Positions 23,209 to 29,293 of a DNA stretch of 29,293 nucleotides are shown one piece after another. Position 1 is the first letter of the stretch. Each line of letters starts with the position of its first letter. The notes under the pieces were generated by a model. The model made no database searches. It saw nothing but the letters and a program-made list of their open reading frames with translations, and had not been told where the DNA came from. A program made the translations under genes and the position numbers. Source of the DNA: Planctomycetaceae bacterium UBA4732 (GTDB taxonomy: Bacteria; Planctomycetota; Planctomycetia; Gemmatales; Gemmataceae). The stretch covers positions 11,484 to 40,776 of the forward strand of contig DHJA01000096.1 of assembly GCA_002404095.1 (NCBI GenBank), read 5' to 3'.

Positions 23209-25680
23209 TTATTTCGGCGGGGCGCCCGGCGAGGGCGTTCCCTTTTCGCGTTCCTCCTGCTCCTTGCGCAGCTGCTCCAATCGCGTCAACCGCTTCTCCG
23301 GCGCCTTGGGCGCTTCCGCTGGTTTCACTACCACAGGCGTCGGCATCGGTACGGGCGCCGGCGCGTTCACCTTCGGCGGCAGCGGCACATCAATACGCAG
23401 TTCCGTGCCGCCGGCGCTCTGCACCACCGGCTCGCCGTCTTTCATCGCGACGACCTGACAGAAAATGTTCTTGTGTTGGCCGGGCGGGCTGGTCTTGTCT
23501 ACCACCAGCTTGAACGCCAATTCCTTCGAGTCTTTCGTGATCTCCAGGTCCGGCGCCGTCACCTTCGGCGGCAGTCCGAGCAATGTCACTTTGGCTGTTC
23601 CTACAAACGGAGTATTAATCTGGATTTTGGAGTAGATGTCGGTCGGCTTGCCCTGTTCGGTCGCGGCCCGCTCCATCGTGAACGCCACATAGGGCGGAGC
23701 GATTTCCAGCGTCGCCAATTGCGACGACACCCATACCGGGCCGTTGCCGACGGTCGCCGTGCCGAGGACCGCCGTCTTCCACTTGCGCACCTGGGCGTTG
23801 CCGGCCGCGTTCATCGGCATTAGAACTTCGTTCTGTTTCTCGGGGATGATCACGGACGTGGCCGAGCCGACGCCGGGCGGGTTGAACAGGGGTAAGATAG
23901 TGATCGGCGCCGTGAAACCCGGCTTGCGCTCCGCCGTGATCTTGAGGTTCATCGAGCCGTTTTGCACCAAGGGAGCTTTCGGCTCCACGATGGTGATTTT
24001 GAACGGCGCCTCGTCCGTCACGGCCACCGCGGTTCGATCCGCGTCAACCTTCCAGTAAACCGATTGGCCGGGATTGCCGATAATCAGATCCGCATTCATG
24101 CTGAATCGACTCTGTATCTTCTGGGCGGAATCGGCATGGCGAGCGGTCAGCGCGGTCAGCTTACTGCCAACGACCGCGGTGGGCGCCGCCTCGAAAACGA
24201 CCGGGACTGTATCCAGATTCGCGGCCATGTTCTCAGCGGTCATTGCGACGCCGGGAGGCAAAGCATCCGCGCCAATCGTCACTTCGCCGCCGAAGTCGGA
24301 GCGGGCCACGCTCACCAACGTCGCCATACGGTTGCCGCGCGGCACGGCCACGGCCTGCCGTTCCTGCGAATACTGCACCGATTTGGGAATGGTCACGACG
24401 GCCCGCGCTTCAATGGGGAGAAACTCGACCCGATAAAAGTACGTCGGCCCTCCCTGATGGAGATGGTCGGTCACGCTCAAATAATATTCCTTGTCCTCTG
24501 GGAAGGTGAAGCGGAAGTAGCTGTCCGGCCCCACGGCATCGTCGTTTGCGACCAACGCGCCGCCGCCGACCACGCCGACGGCCATAACCGAATCGAGCGG
24601 CGAACCGAGCCTGCGCGCGAAACAGTGAACGTCGAACGTCTGTCCCTTCTTCGCCTTAAAACGGTAATAATCCACTTCGCCCGGCTTGGAAATCACGCCA
24701 TTGAGGGCGGCCGGCAACTGCGGAACCGGCGTACCCATCAACGGCGTGCTGTTTCCATCCGTCTCGATGACGTTGCCGAACTCTGACACGCGGAAAGGTA
24801 CGGGCGACGGTGAAATGCCGCCGGCGTCTTGTGCGAACAGGCCGAACTTTGCATCCGGCGTTGCGGGCAGTTTAACCTTCTGCTTGAACGGACCGGCCGG
24901 ATCGCCCAGGAAGGTGACTTCGACTTCCTCGCCGCATTTGCCGCCGGCTGGAATCACGGCCAACGGCCGGGGGAATGTGCCCACATGCAGCCGATAGGAA
25001 CAGGCGCCGTTGCCGCCGTAGGCGCTCTCACGCACCTGGATAACATAGGTTCCGTCGGCCGGCACAACGATGGAACAAGCCGCGTCCTGGTTAAGCATCG
25101 GCGTGTCGTCGCACGCGGCCAGTTCAAAGCGCTTGCTATCCAAAATGGCGATGTACGGGTCGAACAGCGTCCCGCCAAGACGCATTCCTTCAATCTCGGC
25201 CGAGAGGCGTTGGCCCTTCTTGCATTCGACGGCGAAATAGTCCACGTCTTCGTTGTCGATGACGCCCTGGACGGTGACGTTGAGTGGAATCTTTTGCGGA
25301 GCGGCAAAGTCGCTGTTCGGCTCCTTCTCGTCCACGACGGGCATGGCGCCGATGTAGAAAGTACGCAGCTCGGAGACGCCGGTGGCAGTGCGGACGCGGA
25401 CGGCGTGTTCACCGAGGCGGCAGTCGGGCGCGATCTTGACGGCGGCCTTGACTTGGGCGTCGTTGACGACTTCGAGCTTCACGGTCGCCAGACCGGGCGA
25501 GTAAAAGAGCAATTCCTGAGCGTCGGAAAGCCGGGCGCCGTTGAAAAGCAAGACGGCGTCGGTCCCACGCTGGGCGCCACGCGGCGCGACGCCGCCGAGT
25601 GACGGCGAAGCGGAAAACACTTCACCACAAAGACACAAAGAACACAAAGAACACAAGCAAAAAGGACTAAACCATTTCAT
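23209..25680 (-). CDS. Secreted PPC-domain (pre-peptidase C-terminal) protein (823 aa)
   Basis: A cysteine-rich signal peptide (residues 1-24, WFSPFCLCSLCSLCLCGE) is followed by an IPT-like strand region and two pre-peptidase C-terminal beta domains. One is at about 125-235 (EPNSDFAAPQKIPL, then DVDYFAVECKKGQRL), the other at about 330-425 (GEVDYYRFKAKKGQTFDVHC, then YYLSVTD). Long beta-rich repeats of Ig-like type follow (about 430-760), and a Pro-rich, then charged coiled tail closes the protein. Such proteins accompany the DUF1501/DUF1553 group in planctomycetes. The ATG at 25680 has GAGG six bases upstream and is preferred over 25692. A dispersed inverted repeat spans this start region. 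Confidence 0.8.
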   Translation of the reverse strand: MKWFSPFCLCSLCSLCLCGEVFSASPSLGGVAPRGAQRGTDAVLLFNGARLSDAQELLFYSPGLATVKLEVVNDAQVKAAVKIAPDCRLGEHAVRVRTATGVSELRTFYIGAMPVVDEKEPNSDFAAPQKIPLNVTVQGVIDNEDVDYFAVECKKGQRLSAEIEGMRLGGTLFDPYIAILDSKRFELAACDDTPMLNQDAACSIVVPADGTYVIQVRESAYGGNGACSYRLHVGTFPRPLAVIPAGGKCGEEVEVTFLGDPAGPFKQKVKLPATPDAKFGLFAQDAGGISPSPVPFRVSEFGNVIETDGNSTPLMGTPVPQLPAALNGVISKPGEVDYYRFKAKKGQTFDVHCFARRLGSPLDSVMAVGVVGGGALVANDDAVGPDSYFRFTFPEDKEYYLSVTDHLHQGGPTYFYRVEFLPIEARAVVTIPKSVQYSQERQAVAVPRGNRMATLVSVARSDFGGEVTIGADALPPGVAMTAENMAANLDTVPVVFEAAPTAVVGSKLTALTARHADSAQKIQSRFSMNADLIIGNPGQSVYWKVDADRTAVAVTDEAPFKITIVEPKAPLVQNGSMNLKITAERKPGFTAPITILPLFNPPGVGSATSVIIPEKQNEVLMPMNAAGNAQVRKWKTAVLGTATVGNGPVWVSSQLATLEIAPPYVAFTMERAATEQGKPTDIYSKIQINTPFVGTAKVTLLGLPPKVTAPDLEITKDSKELAFKLVVDKTSPPGQHKNIFCQVVAMKDGEPVVQSAGGTELRIDVPLPPKVNAPAPVPMPTPVVVKPAEAPKAPEKRLTRLEQLRKEQEEREKGTPSPGAPPK

Positions 25681-25747
25681 CGGCGGCCTCATGGTGGATG
25701 TACTTGTCTTTTGTCTTCTTTGTGTTCTTTGTGTTCTTTGTGGTGAA
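25621..25747. repeat. Imperfect inverted repeat across the start of the PPC-domain gene
   Basis: The left arm (25621-25655, TTCACCACAAAGACACAAAG followed by AACACAAAG units) and the right arm (25711-25747, TTCTTTGTGTTCTTTGTG ending in GGTGAA) are near reverse complements built from the same CACAAAGAA unit. The left arm lies in the signal-peptide coding region and the right arm in the 75-bp gap after the DUF1501 gene. A relative sits at 19818-19853. Confidence 0.8.
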
Positions 25748-25755
25748 TCTTCTTT

Positions 25756-27069
25756 TTACGCAATCAGTTCCTTGCGGACCTGGCCGTTGCGGACGAGGTC
25801 GATCGGCCGATCGCCCGGCGACATCAGTTTTTTCGTGCCGTCGATGCCGATCTGTTTGTAAACGGTCATCGCCAGGTCTTCGACGGTCAGCGCGTCCTCC
25901 TCCGGTTCCGTGGCCGTCGAGTCGGATTTGCCGTAGATGATGCCCTTCTTGATGCCGCCGCCCGCCAGCACGACGCTGAACACTTTGGGCCAATGGTCGC
26001 GGCCGGCGTTCGGGTTGATCTTCGGCGTCCGGCCGAACTCCGACGACACCATCACCAGCGTCGAGTCGAGCAAGCCGCTGCGGTCCAGATCGCGGATCAG
26101 CGTGGCGAACGCCTGGTCGAAAATGGGCAACTGACCGCGCATTCCATCTTTGATACCCGTGTGCATGTCCCAGCCGCCGTAGCTCAGCGACACGAAGCGC
26201 ACACCCGCCGCCACCAGCCGCTTGGCCATCAACATGCGCTGGCCAGCCGCATTGCGGCCGTACTCGTCGCGCAGGGCCGGCGTCTCGGCGTTGATGTTGA
26301 ACGCCGCACGCGCTTTTTCCGAGCTGATAAGGCTATAAGCCCGCTGGTAAAAGGTGTCCATCGCTTCCAACCCGTCGGCCTTTTCCTTGGAATCGAAGTG
26401 GTCGTTAACCGCGTCGAGCATGGAACGACGGGCCGTGAAACGCTTGTCGTCCACGCCGCCGGGCAGGGTCAAATCCTGCACGTTGAAATTGCCGTTGGCC
26501 GGGTCGGCGCCGAGGCTGAACGGGGCGTAGGCCGACGACAGGTAGCCGGAGCCGGCGAAGTTGGTCGGCTGACTCGGCACACACACATAGGGCGGCAAGT
26601 TGTTGCGCGGCCCAAACTCATGCGACACGACGCTGCCCAGGCTCGGAAAAACAAGGGCCGGGCTTGGCTTGTAGCCGGTGAACATGTTGTGGGTGCCGCG
26701 TTCATGGGCGGCCTCGCCGTGCGTCATCGACCGGCAAATGGCGATCTTGTCCGCTACATTGGCGGTGTTCTTGAGCGACTCGTTCAGCAAGACGCCATCG
26801 ACTTTGGTCTTGATGACGCCCATCTCGCCGCGATATTCGATCGGGGCAAGCGGCTTGGGGTCCCACGAATCCTGGTGGGCCATGCCGCCCGGCAGGTAGA
26901 TGTGGATGATCGACTTGGCCGGCGCCGGCTTGTCGGCGACCGGGGCGACCTCGGCCGCGCGAGCCTGAAGACGGAAGAACTGGTCGAGGGTCAGGCCGAG
27001 GCCGCCAATAGCGCCGACCTGTAGAAACGACCGACGCCCGAAGTGAAAGCCGTTGCTGGCGAGGCTCAT
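25756..27069 (-). CDS. DUF1501 protein (sulfatase-like fold), Tat-type signal (437 aa)
   Basis: The N-terminus has a twin-arginine-like signal (GRRSFLQVGAIGGLGLTLDQ at 11-30). It is followed by the DUF1501 hallmarks IIHIYLPGGMAHQDSWDPK (about 54-72), HGEAAHERGTHNMFTGYKPS, SSEFGRTPKINPNAGRDHWP and a C-terminal LAMTVYKQIGID. DUF1501 is related to the alkaline phosphatase/sulfatase superfamily and is normally encoded beside DUF1549/DUF1553 partners in planctomycetes, as here. Its enzymatic role has not been demonstrated as far as I know. AAGGAG lies nine bases upstream of the ATG. It is the first gene of the minus-strand surface-protein series. Confidence 0.92.
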   Translation of the reverse strand: MSLASNGFHFGRRSFLQVGAIGGLGLTLDQFFRLQARAAEVAPVADKPAPAKSIIHIYLPGGMAHQDSWDPKPLAPIEYRGEMGVIKTKVDGVLLNESLKNTANVADKIAICRSMTHGEAAHERGTHNMFTGYKPSPALVFPSLGSVVSHEFGPRNNLPPYVCVPSQPTNFAGSGYLSSAYAPFSLGADPANGNFNVQDLTLPGGVDDKRFTARRSMLDAVNDHFDSKEKADGLEAMDTFYQRAYSLISSEKARAAFNINAETPALRDEYGRNAAGQRMLMAKRLVAAGVRFVSLSYGGWDMHTGIKDGMRGQLPIFDQAFATLIRDLDRSGLLDSTLVMVSSEFGRTPKINPNAGRDHWPKVFSVVLAGGGIKKGIIYGKSDSTATEPEEDALTVEDLAMTVYKQIGIDGTKKLMSPGDRPIDLVRNGQVRKELIA

Positions 27070-27260
27070 AACACTGTTCTCCTTATGGGCAGGCGAGTCG
27101 GGGGCAGGGGGAATGGGCGGACTGCAATCCTAATGTCTAATGGCCGCAACTGCGGATGGTCGAGGCTGGTAAGTTACTGCAAGGTTCATACCAAAGCGGA
27201 CGGCTGGCGGATACAATATAAACTAGACGCTCTTGATGCGCGTGTCAATCGCATTGTTAA
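27070..27260. other. Upstream region of the DUF1501 gene
   Basis: About 190 bp without a gene. It should contain the promoter of the DUF1501 series, but I see no convincing -35/-10 pair. An AT-rich patch around 27205-27226 (GGATACAATATAAACTAG) is the likeliest core on either strand. Confidence 0.3.
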
Positions 27261-27656
27261 AAAGACGATGGCTGGCACTTTCAGGTCAGCCTTCCTGTCG
27301 CGCTCTGGAACCGCAACCAGGGCAACATTCTCGCGGCCCAGGCCGATGTGGGCCGGTCCCTCCAGGAGGTGGGGCGGGTCCAGAATGACCTGAGCAGCCG
27401 CCTGGCGACGGCCTTCGGCCGCTACGCGGCGGCAAAGGAGCGGGCGGAACGCTATCGGGCTTCGGTCCTCCCCAACGCTCAGAAGGCGTACCGCCTCGCC
27501 CAGGAGGCGTTCAAGGGCGGGCAGTTCGAGTACTTGCGCGTCCTCCAGGCCCAGCGGGCGGCGGCGGAAGCCAACCTGGAATACGTCCGCGTCCAGTCGG
27601 AGGCGTGGCAGGCCGCTGGCGAGATCGCTGGGCTGCTGCTCCAGGACTGCTGGCCG
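27261..27656 (+). pseudogene. C-terminal fragment of a TolC-family outer-membrane efflux protein
   Basis: The frame reads HFQVSLPVALWNRNQGNILA, then LATAFGRYAAAKERAERYRA, KAYRLAQEAFKGGQFEYLRV and AAGEIAGLLLQDCWP. This is the second long-helix repeat and end of a TolC/CusC-type heavy-metal or multidrug efflux outer-membrane protein. An in-frame stop lies just upstream at 27258-27260, and the N-terminal 300 or so residues are missing. No inner-membrane pump or adaptor gene is nearby. Downstream the sequence switches directly to an RHS-type repeat in another frame. The call as a dead fragment is firm, but which metal or drug it served cannot be told. Confidence 0.8.
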
Positions 27657-28097
27657 GCGCCGGCGGCGACACGGCCTCGTCCTATTCGGGCAGCGGAGCC
27701 TACAGCAATCCGGTTGCGACCGGCGGCACGACCGGCAAATGGACCGAGGCTGGCGGCACCGGCAGCCACTACTCGACGCAGACGGTTTCCACTCTCGGCC
27801 TTGATGGAAACTGGACGACCACCGGCACGGCGGACAGCGGCGCCCGGCGGCGACACCCGGAGCGACTCCTACACCGGCACCGGCGTCATCACATTGAGCG
27901 GCGCCCCCGACGCCAACGGCGCCGTAAGCACGGGAGGCGGCACGATCACCGAGTCCGGCGGCGATAGTGCGAACAGCAGCTACGACAGCCATTACACGCT
28001 CGACGCCAACGGCAACTGGGATGCGGTCCAAGGCGGCGGCTCGGGTGGCGACGGCCTCGGGCGCGACATCCGGGGATACGGACTCGTCCCGGTGGCG
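27657..28097 (+). pseudogene. Frameshifted RHS/YD-type repeat fragment
   Basis: Two related repeat units of about 60 residues appear in different frames. The first begins GGDTASSYSGSGAYSNPVAT and ends LDGNWTTTGTADSG. The second begins GGDTRSDSYTGTGVITLSGA and ends LDANGNWDAVQGGGSGGDG. Both match the GDTxSxSYxGxG ... LDxxGNW pattern I associate with the N-terminal regions of giant planctomycete RHS proteins. A one-base frame change falls near 27840. No start codon, ribosome binding site or full-length frame is present. The fragment ends where the convergent TPR gene stops. Confidence 0.65.
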
Positions 28098-29293
28098 TCA
28101 CTTCCCCTGGGCCTGCTTCAGCAGGGCGTCCACGTCGCCCCAGAGCTTGCGCCAGGCGTCCTGCTCGTCCGCCGGCAGCTTGGCAAGAGAGTCGACGCCG
28201 CGCACGCCGGCCAGGTCGGCGTCCACCTTCCAGTGATTGAGCGTCCGGGCCGTCGCGGCTCGGCCTTGTGGGTTGGCGTCGTTCACCTCTTTGGTCCACA
28301 GCGCCAGATCGGCCCGCAACCAGTCCAGCGCTTGCTTGCGCCAGCGGCTGCGCTCCTTGGCGTCGGTCTTCGCAGCGTCCTCGCCCTGACCGCAGCCGGC
28401 CAGCGCGGCGGCGCAGGCGGCGTCATAGCGGACGCCGGATGACAGGTCTTTCGACAGCCCCGGCTCGGCGGTGAAGGCGTCGGCGTAGAAGCGCGACGCG
28501 GTCGCATAAAGCCGCTTATACCGTTGGCAGAAGTCCGCGAAACGGACCTGCTGGGCGGCGTCGGCGGGCGCCGCCTCGCCGCGGAGGATGGCCGGCAACA
28601 AGGCGTCGTGCTTGGCCAGATCGATTGCGTTGCCGAGGTTGTTGCGGGCCTTGGCGTTGTCGGGCTGGATTTGCAGGGCCTTGCGGAACTCCGCGATCGC
28701 CTCGTCCCACTGAACCTTGTCCCGGAGAGCGTTGCCGAGATTGCTGTGGGCATCGGCGTAGTCGGGCTTCAGCTCGATGGCCTTACGGAACTCCACGATC
28801 GCCTCGCCCAACTGGCCCTTGTTGGCGAGGGTGGCACCAAGGTTGCTGTGGGCCTCGGCGAAGTCGGGCTTGATTTGCAGGGCCTTGTGTAACTCCGCGA
28901 TGGCCTCCTCCCACTGACCCTTTTTGTCGAGGGCGGTGCCGAGGTTGTTGCGGGCATAGGCATCGTCGGGCTGGATGTGCAGGGCCTTGTGGTACTCCGC
29001 GACCGCCTCGTCCAACTGGCCCTTGTCTTGGAGGGCGTTGCCGAGGTTGCTGTGGGCATAGGCATCGTCGGGCTGGATGTGCAGGGCCTTGTGGTACTCC
29101 GCGATCGCCTCGTCCAACTGGCCCTTGTCTTGGAGGGCGGTGCCGAGGTTGTTGCGGGCCTTGGCGTTGTCGGGCTGGATTTGCAGGGCCTTGTGGTACT
29201 CCGCGACCGCCTCGTCCAACTGGCCCTTGTCTTGGAGGGCGACGCCGAGATTGAAGTGGGCATTGGCGTAGTCGGGCTGGATTTGCAGGGCCT
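28098..29293 (-). CDS. TPR-repeat protein, C-terminal part (397 aa in window, 5' end outside)
   Basis: The visible part holds about seven 34-residue tetratricopeptide repeats (pattern DEAIAEYHKALQIQPDNAKA, then NNLGxALQDKGQL). These are followed by a C-terminal domain with SGVRYDAACAAALAGCGQGE, WRKQALDWLRADLALW and LNHWKVDADLAGVRG. This tail is characteristic of Gemmataceae proteins in which a Ser/Thr kinase precedes TPRs, so a kinase domain upstream of the window is likely but unseen. The frame is open to the window edge at 29293, and a start at 29219 would cut a TPR unit. Near-identical DNA units suggest recent repeat expansion. Confidence 0.88.
   Translation of the reverse strand, partial: ALQIQPDYANAHFNLGVALQDKGQLDEAVAEYHKALQIQPDNAKARNNLGTALQDKGQLDEAIAEYHKALHIQPDDAYAHSNLGNALQDKGQLDEAVAEYHKALHIQPDDAYARNNLGTALDKKGQWEEAIAELHKALQIKPDFAEAHSNLGATLANKGQLGEAIVEFRKAIELKPDYADAHSNLGNALRDKVQWDEAIAEFRKALQIQPDNAKARNNLGNAIDLAKHDALLPAILRGEAAPADAAQQVRFADFCQRYKRLYATASRFYADAFTAEPGLSKDLSSGVRYDAACAAALAGCGQGEDAAKTDAKERSRWRKQALDWLRADLALWTKEVNDANPQGRAATARTLNHWKVDADLAGVRGVDSLAKLPADEQDAWRKLWGDVDALLKQAQGK
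28640..29293 (-). repeat. 102-bp tandem DNA repeats encoding TPR units
   Basis: The TPR coding region repeats with a period of 102 bp. Blocks such as CTTGTCTTGGAGGGCG and GGATTTGCAGGGCCTTG recur almost unchanged in successive units, with the units nearest the window edge the most alike. Identity at the DNA level, including silent positions, points to recent duplication or gene conversion. Confidence 0.8.

Overview
The window looks like chromosomal DNA of a planctomycete, most likely a Gemmataceae-type lineage. The signs are high GC, a block of large secreted proteins of the DUF1549/DUF1553 (PSCyt2/PSD1), DUF1501, PPC and PSCyt1-WD40 kinds, a TPR protein with the C-terminal tail typical of Gemmataceae kinase-TPR proteins, tandem small planctomycete-only proteins, and many dispersed palindromic intergenic repeats. 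No rRNA or tRNA was recognised. All family calls come from reading motifs by eye.

Layout: (1) 1-2650 holds a small hypothetical gene, a membrane-anchored phospholipase D/Nuc-like protein, a multi-TM protein with a C-terminal CxxCH haem site, and a small antitoxin-like gene whose toxin partner looks lost. The last two genes share a repeated 49-bp upstream element that looks like a promoter. (2) 2652-5274 holds a BFD-type [2Fe-2S] ferredoxin, a repeat cluster with a perfect 39-bp inverted repeat, and a double-RCK (TrkA-N) membrane protein without a recognisable K+ filter. (3) 5249-10719 looks like a conflict or defence neighbourhood. It has a probable polymorphic-toxin module with a putative immunity gene on the minus strand. 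Divergent from them is a translationally coupled two-gene cassette: a CHAT-like plus transglutaminase-like protein, and a serine alpha/beta-hydrolase. A PD-(D/E)XK-like protein follows. This is the best candidate for an undescribed system.

(4) 10812-12178 holds DAHP synthase (type I-beta with an N-terminal regulatory domain) behind a consensus promoter and a long structured leader ending in an attenuator-like 1:2 / 3:4 versus 2:3 hairpin arrangement. (5) 12267-15799 (minus) is a sdhC-sdhA-sdhB operon for menaquinone-type succinate dehydrogenase/fumarate reductase, with a near-perfect 38-bp inverted repeat between sdhA and sdhB. (6) 16239-17676 holds a small secreted protein with a strong terminator, nadD, and a small secreted planctomycete protein. 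(7) 17820-27069 (minus) is the planctomycete surface/cytochrome set: DUF1501, PPC-domain protein, DUF1549/DUF1553 protein and PSCyt1-WD40-coiled-coil protein. It is interrupted by a plus-strand tandem pair of 88-aa paralogs. Two of the signal peptides are encoded by a dispersed repeat.

(8) 27261-28097 is a gene graveyard: a TolC-family C-terminal fragment abutting a frameshifted RHS-type repeat fragment. (9) 28098 to the window edge (minus) is the C-terminal part of a TPR protein with near-identical 102-bp DNA repeats.
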